Source: Argentina anserina | Lineage: Eukaryota > Streptophyta > Magnoliopsida > Rosales > Rosaceae | Assembly (NCBI RefSeq): GCF_933775445.1 | Contig: NC_065878.1 | Location: 8,815,395 to 8,879,394 of the forward strand | DNA length: 64,000 nt | Direction of reading: 5' to 3' | Shown: one piece after another, positions 36,404 to 48,433 of the stretch | Position numbering within the stretch: the first letter of the stretch is position 1 | Layout: every line of letters starts with the position of its first letter | Position numbers and translations under genes: made by a program | The notes under the pieces: model-generated | Databases searched by the model: none | The model's input: only the letters and a program-made list of their open reading frames with translations | What the model was told of the DNA's origin: nothing

Positions 36404-36724
36404 CTATCTTTGTTCTATCTTACCATTAGCATCCCTTTTAGTCTTAAACACCCACTTGCAGCCTATAAAACTTTCATGTTCAACTAAATCCCGCACTTTG
36501 TTCTTAGACATAAAAATTATCTCTTCCAGCATGGCTTGTTCCCATTTACTAAAATCACTGCTATGTTGAGCTCGCTTGTAGCTCAAGAGATCATCATCTT
36601 CTACTAAAGCATCTTGTTCCTGTAAATAAACCAGAAATGGACTATTGGCACCATATGTAGGATTTCTAGTCCTTTGAGAACGTCTAAGTGGAGGTTTTTC
36701 TATAGCTTGAGGTTCTAAATCCAT
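36404..36724 (-). pseudogene. Copia integrase-RT linker and RT N-terminus
   Basis: PLRRSQRTRNPTYG is the basic linker typical of copia polyproteins. The segment that follows, with SDFSKWEQAMLEEI then GCKWVFKTKRDANGKIE, starts the RT domain. The frame stops at 36404; RT continues in other frames towards lower coordinates. Confidence 0.85.
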
Positions 36725-37000
36725 ATTTTGAGATTGGTTTTCTAATCTGCATTTGGATGCTGAAAATCATCTAAGTTTTGCTCTGCTACATGAACATTAG
36801 GTTCATGAACTGCATTTTGTATATTTAACTGACTTTCTTGATTTAAACAAAAAATTGATACAGTAGCATCTTGAAACAAAACAAAAGGTACTTCTTTATC
36901 TAAAATCTGCATTTTCTGAAACCTCATTAAATTCTAAAGATAAATCTTCAAAATAACTGCTGAGAGCACCTTCATCCAAGAATTTTGCTTGATTTGTTTC

Positions 37001-38098
37001 CATAGTTTTGGTAGTTCTGTAAGGTGTATTGAGATATTTTTCCTGGAAGCTAAGAGTTTCAAAATTAAAAGAGAAAAAATTCTATATTGACATTGGCTGG
37101 TGAATATATATTAGACATTGATTGACTACACCAATAAAAATTATACTAGAATTTAATGTTTTGTTTAAATAAATAATAATAATAGAAAGAAAGAAAGAAA
37201 ATTAGATAAAATCAGAAAAATAAATAAAAGTAATAAGAGTAACCATAGTTAGAGTAATAAGAGTAATTTTCTATAGTAGGTTAAAGGGGACACGTGTCAC
37301 ATAAATAACTAGCTGGGAATGAAAGTGGGGAGCAAATTTGCTCTCGGCATTCACTTATCGATAATAACATGATCGATAATCTAATCTCCCATTCTTGTTT
37401 GTTTACTTGGGAGTTAGGACGTGGGAATCGATATCGGCATATTTACAAAATCAAGAGTCCAAGATGCGTTAAAGCACATAGCACAGTGCGCTTTAGTCGC
37501 CGAGCGAGAAACGTGCAACATCTGATGTATATATTTTGGAAAATACTGAGGACGGCTTAAATAGGAAAGGTGCTCTTAGATACCTAGATACCTTGCCAGT
37601 TCCTGCCAACATTTCGTTCTTCTTAGTTCAAGTTTAAACTATATAACTAATACGATCATGCAAACCATTCATGCACGCTCGAATACAATATGGGTGAGGG
37701 TTGGAGGATCTCAACTATATATTCCCAAGCTTGGAGGTTTTTGTCTCATACATTTGTAAGTTTCTGGAGAATATAACGAGCTCATTGCTTCTTGACAGGT
37801 GACATACAGCTCTAGGAAGGGCATTATCCAGAGTCAACATTGACTATATGAACTCAAAGGTCCCAACTACTCCCGCGTAGGAACATGTGTGCATTATTAT
37901 CCAAAATAAAGAATTCAAGATTTATTGAATTTCATCTTAAAGTTTTCTTCTTCTGTTGGTGGTCAATATAACAATATGGTTAAGTTTTCTCGATAGAGAA
38001 TAATATCGTTAATTAGGACAATGAGATTCTATTAAGTCGAGAACAAGACGTTAATCTCATCTGTAAAACGAGATTACATATGGGTCTGTTATAAAAAC
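37001..38098. other. Upstream sequence of KAO-1, not shared with KAO-2
   Basis: No gene is seen. A GAAAGAAAGAAAGAAA run lies near 37185. Similarity to the KAO-2 upstream region begins only at about 38099 (CCATTTTTGTATGTT), so this stretch lies outside the duplicated unit. Confidence 0.5.
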
Positions 38099-38269
38099 CA
38101 TTTTTGTATGTTGCAGCCCCATCCCCGTAGGACCATTATCTAGGAGTGTAATAAATGGCAAACTGATAGAGTTAACCAGACAGAGGAAGAGATATCCAAG
38201 TGTCTTGAGACTCTGCGTTTCTCTCTGTAAACGTTTTCAAATTTTCTGAGAGTAATCACAAGCACAATC
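38099..38269 (+). promoter_or_regulatory. KAO-1 proximal promoter and 5' UTR
   Basis: It is homologous to 59261-59431 (shared GCCCCATCC, TAGGACCAT, CCAGACAGAGGAAGAGATAT). Where KAO-2 has GTATATATATAATGG, this copy has GTGTAATAAATGG (about 38147-38158), so the clear TATA run is lost. Transcription start is not known. Confidence 0.55.
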
Positions 38270-41200
38270 ATGGTGCTTTTGGGAGCAGTAGGGTTAGTGT
38301 TGGATGACTCCGGTTCTCTGTGGACTGTGGTTTTGGTCACTGCAAGCTTCGTGGGTGTTCTACTGGCCTTGAAGTTGGAGACTGTAAATTGGTGGCTCTA
38401 TGAAACGAAGTTGGGGGAGATACAGTACTCTCTCCCACCTGGTGACTTGGGTTTGCCCTTCATCGGAAATATGTGGTCTTTCCTCAGAGCGTTCAAATCC
38501 CACAACCCTGATTCCTTCATCAACTCCTACGTTTCCAGGTATATTACCATTCAATACATACGAGTTCATAGTAATGTTTTTGTCAAATGAAATGATACTT
38601 GTACTCTCAGTTTAAGTGTGTCTGATGTTTGATGTTTCTGCAACGTATAGCTTATATTTAATATGAAATTTTGAGCTAGGATGAAGCATATAGTTTTTGT
38701 TTTTGATCGAAATAAATCAAATAATACTCACTGATAATGAATCGCATACAGTTAACATTGTCGCCATATTCATCAACTTCGCTTTGTCCCTGTTATTATT
38801 ATTATTATCTTTGGTTACATCTAGCTCCTATCATTTTATGTCCAATTTTGTCATCTGTCATAGATTTCACATGTAATTTTTCACTGTGCCTCTCTTCCTT
38901 TATTTCTTCGCGCTATATAAACTGCACCAAAAGACTGATTTTCGTGATAATTATAAATGATGAATCACGGGACAATGTTAGTTTCATCGTTATAAACTGC
39001 ACCAAAAGACTTTTTTTTCATGATAATCATGATTTTTGAACTTCATTGGGCAATGTTAGTTTCATCATTTTGTCTTTGATTTGAAATAAAGCATAATTTA
39101 TTTTGAAGCTACGAATGTGATAGTTTGAAAATTGACAATTGAGTTTTAAAAAAGTCTTGAGATTTAAGAATTAAGAGTAGAGTAGACATTCGATGGGATG
39201 AGAATTTATATATCTTTATTTTTACACATAAAGATTGATAATGTTGTTGATGATTTAAGGGTATTTGATCAGTTAATGGCATCCACCCACAAAGGACAAA
39301 GGGTGTGCCTTCCTTTGAAGGGTTCCTACTTTCTCTGTTTTAAAAGTTGTTTGACCTTTTCTTTCAGAATAGAAATGGTTCCAAGTGTTGTAGTGCAAAA
39401 GCTGATGCCCCTTGAGGACTTGAAGTACTAGCAAGTAGCAACTAGTTCTAGTGGGCATAATATATAGTGAAATCACTTTGTTTAGGGAAGCAGAGGAAAG
39501 TTGACACTAGGTAAATGAAAATCAAGTTGCAACCCTGAGTATTAAGTTTTCAAAGTCTTGGGTTCATTCGCTAACTTCTTTGATAGCATGGCATGCAATT
39601 CATTATTCTCTGTACAGTTTAGTTTAACTTTTCATATTCTTAAGGCTGGTTTCTCTATGCAAACGCAAAGAAGAATATTTAGGTAGAGTTAAACGATAGA
39701 CAAGTATCTGGGCGATTTTCATTTGAGGATATGTGTAGATAATTGGTTGCCTATGTAACAACCCCAAAATTTCGAGCATTAAAAACTCAAATTTTCAAAG
39801 TCGTTAAACACTAAACAATCTCAATGAAATCGAAATCATTTAAAATGTCACAGCGGATCATTACTGAGTTCTCAATACAACTCAGACAAACCAATTATTA
39901 CAACCCAAATTTATAAATCCATACATAAAAATGGAAATGTAATAATCCTCACAATCTCTCACAAAACTCACATATAATCCTCACAATTTCTCACACACAA
40001 ACCACTCAAGAAATCTCACCACAATCAGGGTACGAACGACTTCGAATCTCCGGAGTCGTCACTCAATCTCCGCTAATCAGTACCTGCGGAATTATCCCCT
40101 ACACCATTGAATTGGTGCACCGGGATTGTAAACACAAACCCGGTAAGCTTATAGCTCGTATGAGTAAAATCACAATACAGTTCGCATATCAATATATACG
40201 AAAGATCACAAAACAACAAATATAAATGCCCTCATGAGTCAATAGTCAGCCCATCTGGTTGACCCAAAGAAATATGAAATAAAACGCTCATGAGGAAATT
40301 AAGTAACCCTTCTGGTTACCCAATGCATTTATAATACGGGTACCAAGAACGCTGGTACACATCTGTTACCCCTCTCGTAATACACCGTTGATATTGGATA
40401 GCCACCCGCTACCCAACATCCAAAATAAACTGAGTACCCATGAGCAGATAACCACCCGTTACCTCACATGCAGTACTAAGGCAGACAGACTAGAGCTCTA
40501 ACTGTATCGTAACTTTCGCCCGGCCAAAGGCTAGGTTTCGACTTGCCAAACACGTACAATAATCTCACATCATATTGTACCAAAAATCAGGTCCGAAGAC
40601 AATTCACATTTTAACAATCTCAATGTTAAAAAAAAATCACGTACAATAATCTCACATCATATTGTACAATTCAAATCTCATGCTCAATAGAATCACAATA
40701 AAATCATAACAGTATATTATATAGCAAACTACATATATTTGTACTTATTTACCATTTATACAATATATATATATAGTCCACTATATCTTATACATGTCAT
40801 ATTTCACCACACATGCTCAATTCACAACTTCCGTCATCGAAATGACTATTTTTAATGAATTAATAACAGTACGTAATTTAATGAACTATATATATATATA
40901 TGTACTTATTACCATTATACTGTATATATGTAGTCCACTAAATTATATACATGTTGTAATTCATTTGATAAACACACTTGCAAAAATGTTGAATCACCAC
41001 GAGGGTAGATTCGTAATTCAGTGAGATTTTACTCACCTTATCGACTCGAGCGTAATTCCACAATTCCCGATGATAATTCATTTCCTCGGTTTAACGATCA
41101 CCTTGAAAAGATAAGAGAAGAATTTAGAATCGTTTCGTAACCTTTAAATGCCGAAACAGTAATAATCGGTTACTGTTCAGCAATTTTCGGTTTTACGAAG

Positions 41201-44200
41201 TTACTGTTCATTGGTACTATTCACTGTTACTATTCCCGGATACTGTACAAATATGCAATTAATACGTATTTCTGTACGTATAAATATTTATACGTATTTA
41301 TGTAGGTATAAATATTAATACGTATTTCTGTACGTATAAATACGATTTAAATGTAAATACAAATTCAGTAAATAAAATTTACTAAATTACCCTTTTACAA
41401 AATTACTTTTTACATTTACTGAAAGTAATTTATATTTACATTTACCGAAGGTAAAATTTAATTACATTTACCGTAGTAAATAAAAATTACATTTACATTT
41501 ACCGTACACAGTAAATTACCAAAATACCCTTATGTCAAAACTGTTCCCACCGCCGCAAGTGGCGGCGCGTGAGGCACACGTGCCACCTCCGGCGGGCCGC
41601 GCGTGGGGCCCACGCGCCGATGCCAACCAAGGCGCGTGTGATGCCACCGCCCTGCCTAAACCCTCCCCCTCCTCCTCCTCTATCTTCCTACGGCCTCCGC
41701 CTACCCCTAGGCCACCCCTAGTCTCCTCACGCGCCGCCTCTAGGCGGCGGTATCTCCCACCCTCCTTCACTGCCGATTTCTCCCCCAATCTCTCCAATTC
41801 GAATCCCTAATCTCCCAATCACTCCCAAATCATCAAACAACACACACAAACATCAAATCCATCAATTCATACCTAGTTAAAACCGTGGAGGCTTCGATTT
41901 CTTCGTTGGTGATGTTAGGGAGACCGGCGTGGTCGATGCGAGCGGAGGTGAGGCCGTGTGTGGCGAAGATCGGGGAGAGGTCTGTCGGAAGGGAGAGAGA
42001 GAAGGAGGGAGCTCGGGTCGAGAGGGAGATGGGAGGAGAGAATCGGCGAGAGGGTGAGACTCGGGGAGAAGGAGAAAGAGAAGGAGAGAACCGAGAGAGG
42101 GAGAGTGCTCGGGGTCGAGAGGGAGAGGAAGGAAGCCGAGAGAGGGAAGGGGGAAGAGAGAAGAGAGAAGAGAGAAGAGAGAAAGGGAGAGAGCGGCGGG
42201 GAGAAGGAGAGAGAGAGAAGGGTTTCCAATAATGGAAACCCTAATCTGAAAAGTTTCTATTTATACTCGTTTCAAAAATCGGAACTAACTTCCGACGTTA
42301 ATAACTTTTACCTCCGACGTCCGATTCGAACATGTCACATACTCCCGAACTCGTATCGACGAGCTCTACAACTTTCGTGAAGAAAGTTTTCGCAACCGAG
42401 CGACGGAAATAAAAGTCGATAAATACTTTCGGAAACGTAACGTTTTTCGAATTAAACGTTCCGATTACGTTTTCGTTGTCGATTTCCGACGTTTATAAAA
42501 GAAACGAACACACTTTAAAATTTTCAAAAACTTATAACTTAGGAAAAGTATAATGACTCGTCCCGAAAAATCGGGTTATTACAGCCTATGTGCTGAGACT
42601 GCTGACTACCACTATAGTTGATGGGGTGTTGGTCACACTCAATCTTGCTTGTTTTCTTTATGCCCCACTTCTTTAGGTACCTTTTGTTGATTTTAGGATT
42701 TGCATCATCAAAGCAGATTGTTGTATGGTTCATTTTAATCTAAATCACATCACTGAACTATGCAGATTTGGAAAAATTGGAATCTACAAGGCCTACATGT
42801 TTGGGTTTCCCAGTGTCATTTGCACAGTGCCAGAAACATGTAAAAGAGTTTTGACAGATGATGACGCATTTAAGACCGGGTGGCCTGTTTCCACTGTGCA
42901 GCTGATCGGAAGGAAATCATTCATTGGCATCTCTTTTGAAGAGCACAAGCGTCTGAGAAAATTAACAGCAGCTCTGGTCAATGGTCATGAAGCATTGTCT
43001 GTGTACATGACGTATATCGATGATATTGTTGTATCATCTTTGGAAAAATGGTCCACCATGGGAGAGATAGAGTTTCTAACTCAAGTCAGAAAGCATACTT
43101 TTAAGAATATTATGTATATCCTCCTTAGTTCAGAGAGTGAGCCTGCATTGGAGGCTCTAGAGAAAGAGTATACAACACTTAACTATGGAATTAGAGCCAT
43201 GGCTATCAACATTCCCGGATTTTCTTACCAAAAGGCACTTAAGGTAGAGGACTTAATTACAAGTTGGTTTATATTTCATCAGACGACTGTATCTTATCTA
43301 ACTTAATCATTATATTTCAGGCACGGAAAAAGCTTGTTGCTATATTTCAAACTATTGTGAATGACAGAAGAGCTGAGAAGAAGGCCGAAAATTTTACGAA
43401 AAAGAGGCAAGATATGATGGACTCTCTACTGGAAGTTGAGGATGAAGAAGGAAATAAACTTACGGATGAAGACATTATAGATATTCTGCTCATGTACTTG
43501 AATGCTGGTCATGAATCTTCAGGTCATACCATAATGTGGGCTACAACTTACCTACAACAACACCCAGAATATTTCCAGAAAGCCAAGGTACTTTTTTTTA
43601 TAACTTTTTTTCTTCTGCCTTGAATCTTGAGGGCTTACTATCCTCCTCAATGTTTGTAAAATACGCACTTCAGTGTATTCACTGCATGTTAGCCTTATTT
43701 GCATCCATACTCCGATACTCGAACCATTCTGTCCATATTTGAGTAACTATAGGCATATTTGACAGGAATATGCCATAATTCATTGTGTCTGTGTACTTCT
43801 ATTTACACGCAGAATATTTGAGGCTTAACATAGTGTAGAATATTATATCAATGTGTATGTTTATATTGTCTTCTGGAAAAAGGTCCACTGGCTTGACTTA
43901 TTTTTCTTTTTAGATAGATTCAGTAAAAATGGTATTAGTCGCTTGAACCAGTCATATACTCATTTCTAGTCTAAACTTTCTCCAATGATCCCAAACTCTA
44001 AATTCAACTTCCTAATCATGTTTGGCCAACTGCAGGCTGAGCAAGAAGCAATCTTGAAGAGGAGGACACCAACTCAGAAAGGATTGAACCTCAAGGAATA
44101 CCGAGAAATGAAATACCTTTCCAATGTACATATTAGCGACTCCCCTTTCTCTTTTATTCAGACTACCAACGCATTTCAACTAATCCTTCGAAACTGTATA

Positions 44201-44947
44201 GGTGATTGATGAAACTCTCCGTGTTGTTTCTTTCGCACCTATGGTTTTTCGTGAGGCAAAAAAAGATGTCAATGTGAACGGTGAGTTTATGATTTTATTT
44301 CTGTTATATCATCCAATTAACTGAATTAAGGATACACGTTTTCTCTCATGAGTACCATTGCGTATATGCACTCGAACAGAACATTTAATTTAATTAATGG
44401 CTTCAATACAAGGTTATATTATTCCCAAGGGGTGGAAAGTCTTAACATGGTTCCGGAGTGTTCACTTGGATTCTGAAATATATGAAAATCCAATGGAGTT
44501 CAACCCTGATAGATGGATAGTAAGTTGTTTTAATTCACTGACAATTAGTTTGATACTAAAATAGAAATACCTTGAATTTCTTGTCTTATGTTTAATTGCT
44601 TTTATTGGTATAGAATTATACACCAAAACCAGCAACTTTTATGCCCTTTGGAGCTGGAAGCAGGCTGTGCCCCGGTAATGATATTGCCAAGATGGAAATT
44701 GGAATTTTCCTTCACCATTTTCTGCTCAACTATAAGTGAGTCATCTTGTAACCAATTCCTCCCCACAATCAGAATTGTGAATGTTTTTGTTGTTTTCTAA
44801 TCTTCTGTATGACAATGGTGCTGCAGGCTAGAGAGGCTTAATCCTGAGTGCCCATTAATGTACCTACCGCATCCGAGGCCAAAAGACAATTGCTTGGCAA
44901 GAGTCAGGAAAGTTACATCAGAGGAAATCAGAGAAGTAAATATGTAG
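38270..44947 (+). CDS. KAO: ent-kaurenoic acid oxidase (CYP88A), copy 1
   Basis: KAO is an ER-membrane P450 that converts ent-kaurenoic acid to GA12 in gibberellin synthesis. Eight exons with GT-AG borders join in frame: 38270-38538, 42766-43243, 43321-43587, 44036-44125, 44202-44280, 44413-44519, 44614-44735, 44827-44947 (1533 nt, 510 residues; Arabidopsis KAO is close to 490). Seen: N-terminal anchor [18 protein letters not shown], hinge [14 protein letters not shown]-helix AGHESSGH, K-helix DETLR, FNPDRW, haem loop [11 protein letters not shown]. Family assignment rests on stretches such as [18 protein letters not shown] and [14 protein letters not shown]. Oddities: a 4.2-kb intron 1 holding a solo LTR; Leu at 42974-42976 where copy 2 has Pro; a 6-base loss near 38371; last codon and stop supplied by an inserted element. 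It looks coding-competent. Confidence 0.92.
39754..42583 (-). mobile_element. Solo gypsy LTR (family A, 2830 bp) in KAO-1 intron 1
   Basis: It starts TGTAACAACCCC and ends CGGGTTATTACA, with GCCTA at 39749-39753 and 42584-42588, a perfect 5-bp TSD. There is no internal gypsy sequence, so it arose by LTR-LTR recombination. It contains the repeat array (about 40225-40460), AT-palindromic blocks, the CACGCGCC block (about 41545-41640) and a purine tract at 41990-42225. KAO-2 intron 1 keeps the uninterrupted site (GGTTGCCTATATGCTG at about 61669). Confidence 0.95.
41990..42225 (+). repeat. Purine (GA)-rich tract within the LTR
   Basis: Almost pure G and A over about 235 bp. Both strands show long open frames here (41885-42380 on +, 41915-42229 on -) only because the tract lacks stops; these are low-complexity and not genes. 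The tract lies in the LTR part that on the minus strand would be the transcribed leader. Confidence 0.75.
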
Positions 44948-45365
44948 CACCAACACTTCGACACTCCCCGACACTCCGACCCGGCCCAACACAATGTCTG
45001 ACGTGTCAGTAATATTGACTTTTCTAAAACTTCCCCGAGACTTTGGCCGACATGTCAAGTCATTATTTTATATAAAAATTAGAAAAACAAAAATAAACAT
45101 AAATAACTCAAGTTTTGTTTCAATCCCAACATTTTCTTTTCTTTTTTCCTTAGATTTATTTGTTTTGAATTGTTATGCAATGGAATGAACTTTAATCTTT
45201 AATTTAACATTATTTCATGTGTTATATATTTCTTTTATGCATTAATAAATATATTAAATTATATATAAATTGTTGTGTCGACACCGTGTCAGAATTTATG
45301 ATTTTTAGATTTCCGTGTCACGCAATATCGGTATCACGGTATCCGTGTTGGTATTCGTGCTACAT
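44942..45365. mobile_element. Short terminal-inverted-repeat element at the KAO-1 stop codon
   Basis: The ends are ATGTAGCAC and GTGCTACAT, a perfect 9-base inverted pair with imperfect extension inside. AGTAAAT occurs at both flanks (44935-44941 and 45368-45374). KAO-2 has the uninterrupted sequence GAAGTAAATACATGAAAGGA. The class is unresolved (hAT with an imperfect 8-bp TSD or Mutator with an imperfect 9-bp one). It encodes no protein. The first bases of its left end are read as the last codon (ATG) and the stop (TAG) of KAO-1. Confidence 0.82.
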
Positions 45366-45634
45366 AGAGTAAATACATAGAAGGATTGCTCTTGTCATAC
45401 ATAAAGTATGACATAAACAACATTGCTCCTTGTATTGGTTGGCAATTTTGAGCATTCCCATCTGCTACATTCCTTATCTTGCCAGCATTAAATTTAGCAG
45501 TCAAAGAGGTCATTAATCTTAGTAGGAACAGAGGCCTAGCATGCACACCCTTCTCAATGAGAGCTGGTGGTAATGATGTGCATTGTGAAAACTAGAACGG
45601 TATTAAATCAACATATGCAAACACATATAATCAA
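45366..45634. other. KAO-1 downstream sequence
   Basis: The first 45 bases match the KAO-2 3' flank after its stop (TACAT...AAGGA.TGCTCTTG), so this is displaced KAO-1 3' UTR. Beyond it nothing is recognised. Confidence 0.6.
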
Positions 45635-45977
45635 GGGCAAACATCCATTTAGTCCCTAGGGTCCTAGGTCAGTATTCGTTTAGTCCCTAAACTTACATTT
45701 CCTTCTCTAAATAGTCTTTTCTGTTAAAATTTTCTGTTAATTATTTAAATCAATTAGAATTTGACCATTTTATCCCTAGTTGAGTTTTAAGAGTGTAAGT
45801 AAAAAAAGGATAAATCGGTACTTTAGTTAAAAAATAACGGAGAGTTAATGGAGAATTAACGGTTTAGATTGTTTAGGTTAAGTTTTGAAAATTTAAGGAC
45901 TTTATAGATCACAGCTGAAGTTGAAGGACTAAATAAATCAAGGTTGTAAACCTTAGGGACTATACAGATTTTTGGCC
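45635..45977. mobile_element. Short Mutator-type element with 9-bp TSD
   Basis: The ends are GGGCAAACATCCATTTAGTC and, read inward from the right, GGCCAAAAATCTGTATAGTC; both continue CCTA-GG. The flanks carry TATAATCAA at 45626-45634 and 45978-45986, a perfect 9-bp TSD, as Mutator-like elements make. The 343-bp interior is non-coding. Confidence 0.87.
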
Positions 45978-45986
45978 TATAATCAA

Positions 45987-46427
45987 CTTAGGACTTAAAC
46001 AAGGATTAGAGTATACCTGCAACATTGGCTGAAATTGCCATTGAGTATAACCTTATGTAATTCTCCCAACACGGGATGGTAAATTATATGCTTTTCATAG
46101 TGAGCACATGGACCATAAACTCATGTATTTATACATTGTCGATCAAAGAGTTCTAATTGAATCCTAGTTTGTTTCCTTATTGAACTTGAGAATTATATCA
46201 GAAATCTAGTTAGATTCTTAGTAAATATTTTGTCTTTATGATTACAAAATATTATTGAACATACATTCCTCGTTCAACTCCAATTGTTTAGATATTATTT
46301 GATCAATTATTTAATCCTCAAATCTTATAATTAGAGTATAAGTCCAATATATTCTTTCACATTGCAGGCAGTTTCTGTTTGTTTTGCTTTTGGAAGATGC
46401 ATTGTAGGCAGGTTATGTATTGTCTAG
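45987..46427. other. Unassigned sequence
   Basis: AT-rich; nothing recognised. Confidence 0.4.
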
Positions 46428-46840
46428 TAGGGCTGTAAGTAAGCTCGAGCCACTCGTGTTTGACTTGTGTTTGGCTCCCTTTTAGTCCGTTCGGCTCGAG
46501 CTCGTAAAGTTAAATGAGCCGAGCTTGAGCTTAATATTAAACCCGACCTTGAAAATGAGTCTAGCTTGAACAATAAGTATTCGGCTCGTTCGACTCGTTT
46601 AGCTCGCGAGCAAGCTCGGGTTCAAGAAAAGTTCGGCTAGTTTACTAATAAAAGTTGACTTATTAACTTTTATAGTATGCATACTGTATAATTTAAATGA
46701 AAGTTGGTTCCTTAAGACATAAAACGCCTTACTTTAAAATATAATTGAACACTGTAAAAATGACCTTTTTTTCATTTCTTTTCTACATTAATATAAAATT
46801 TCATATCTGACAATGTCAAATATTATTTTTTGACACTAGT
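46428..46840. mobile_element. hAT-type element, right end missing
   Basis: It begins TAGGGCTGTAAGTAAGCTCG and matches the left part of the element at 20207-20877 (shared CTCGTAAAG.TAAATGAGCC and 'cccgaccttgaaaa'). No right terminal repeat or TSD is found before the gypsy LTR begins near 46840, so the right end has been lost. The boundary is approximate. Confidence 0.65.
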
Positions 46841-48143
46841 ATGCCACTAAGTGATCGATGAAACCAGTGAGGGAATCTCACTTAGGGTTGTAGAAGTTTC
46901 ACGCAGGATTTAAGGTGAGTAAATCTCACTACAAAGAAATTATAGTGAGCACCACGTAATAACGTAAAATTATAGTTAGCACCACATCTTAACGTAAAAT
47001 TATATATGTCGGTGGTGGAGCGTAACCACCATGCGCGACTGCCAGTGGTGGCGCCTGAGCACCACGCGCGGCCGTCTAGGGCGGCGGGTGAACAATGTTT
47101 TTGCGTGAACAGTGTTTTTAACTGTAATTATTATTCTTTTTCTAATCACGTTGTTATGCCACTAGGTGACTGATGAAACGAGTGAGAGAATCTCACTTAG
47201 GGTTGTGGAAGTGTCACACAGGATTTAAGGTGAGTAAATCTCAGTACAACAAGTCTACCTTTGGCAGTGACTTGCTTTTACGTTAAGACGTTTTTAAGTT
47301 AATATTACAGTTTTCATTTAAATTATGGTTTTATTTTTATCAATTAATTTTGGCGGATGAGACCGGAATGGAAGAAAATGTATATTCTGGTAAATTGACG
47401 GATTATTGTGGCGGATGGGGCCAGAAGGAAGAAAATGTACCTTCCGGTATAATGGATTATAGGTGTGACTATTATATAATTGTTGTGTAAGAGTCGCTTT
47501 GTTTTAGAATGATATAAACATGTGAGGATTGTTATATTGTACGTGATTTTAACATCGAGTCTTGTTAAAACGTTTTCTGGTCTTCGGACTTGGTGATGAC
47601 ATTTAAATCAGGAACCAAGCATTTCGTCGGGTGTTGGTTACGATCAATTAGAGCTCTAGTCTGTCTGTCGTGTACAGCATGAGGGGTAACCAGATGGGCT
47701 GCCTGGACTCATGAGTACACATGTTTGAAAAATGTGAATTGTTACATTTCATTTGTATTGTGTTGTATGTTTAAATGTCAGTTTACTCATGCGAGCTGTA
47801 AAACTTACCGGGTTTGTGTTTACAATCCCGGTGCACCAAATCAATGGTATAGGAGATAGTTCTGCAGATGGGGGTTAGCAGACTCGGAGAGCTTACACGA
47901 AGGATTTTCTGAGGGATCCCCTCATTCGTTTTTGGTGAGAATCGAGTGAATATTACGTTTTCCAATTCTTTTTTATACTCGTGTGTATAAATTGGTATTG
48001 TATTATTCAAGCCGACTGAGTCGTACTTCAACTCAGTTTCGATAAACTGTTGTTGTAAGATGGTTTCAATATATTTGAAATTGTGTTAGAATTTTCATGG
48101 CTTCAATTCAAATTTTTATCATTCGAAATTCGGAGCTGTGACA
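46840..48143 (+). repeat. Partial 5' LTR of gypsy element (family B)
   Basis: It ends ...AATTCGGAGCTGTGACA. The outer start (TGTAATACCCCG) is missing. A segment of about 95 bp (46840-46935) is repeated at 47155-47250 (shared GAGGGAATCTCACTTAGGGTT-like core and AGGATTTAAGGTGAGTAAAT), an internal duplication not seen in the other copies. Confidence 0.8.
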
Positions 48144-48145
48144 GT

Positions 48146-48158
48146 TGGTATCAGAGCC
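48146..48158 (+). other. Primer-binding site (initiator Met-tRNA)
   Basis: TGGTATCAGAGCC follows the LTR end after two bases. Confidence 0.92.
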
Positions 48159-48433
48159 TAGTTTCCATATTTGGTGATTTATCAATATAATCCAAGAACG
48201 ATGGCCTGACTACAGCGGATCTTCATCACATGCTCTTCGGTATTGATATGTTACTGGGTATGCATGAGTGTTAGGAGCCTCACCTTAAGGTTTGGTCCTC
48301 TAAGTAGAAGTGTTGTGTTGATACTTCAAGTATTTCTTCTCCCTTCTAAACGTCTTGGTTAATATATGCTAGATCTATTTATTTGGATTCGGGATTATAC
48401 ATGTATTGACTAAGTGCTTAAATGTTTCAAGGT

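Larger units (their letters stand above)
34440..37000 (-). mobile_element. Ty1/copia pol remnant (RT-RNase H)
   Basis: The minus strand reads the linker (36404-36724: RRSQRTRNPTYG, then EQAMLEEI and VEHESFIGCKWVFKTKRDA), RT with YVDDILLASSS (35656-36021) and RNase H (down to about 34950, with NSKHIALKYYSVKQLI near 35200). Near 34455-34475 the minus strand reads GGTCCAAGTGGGAGATTATT, the usual polypurine tract of Tork-like copia elements. Integrase, gag and clear LTR pairs are not seen, so it is a fragment. Confidence 0.8.

Noticed and set aside
41885..42380. Open frames of Arg/Glu/Gly (plus) or Ser/Leu (minus)
   Set aside because: They lie in a GA-only tract of a solo LTR; absence of stops follows from base composition.
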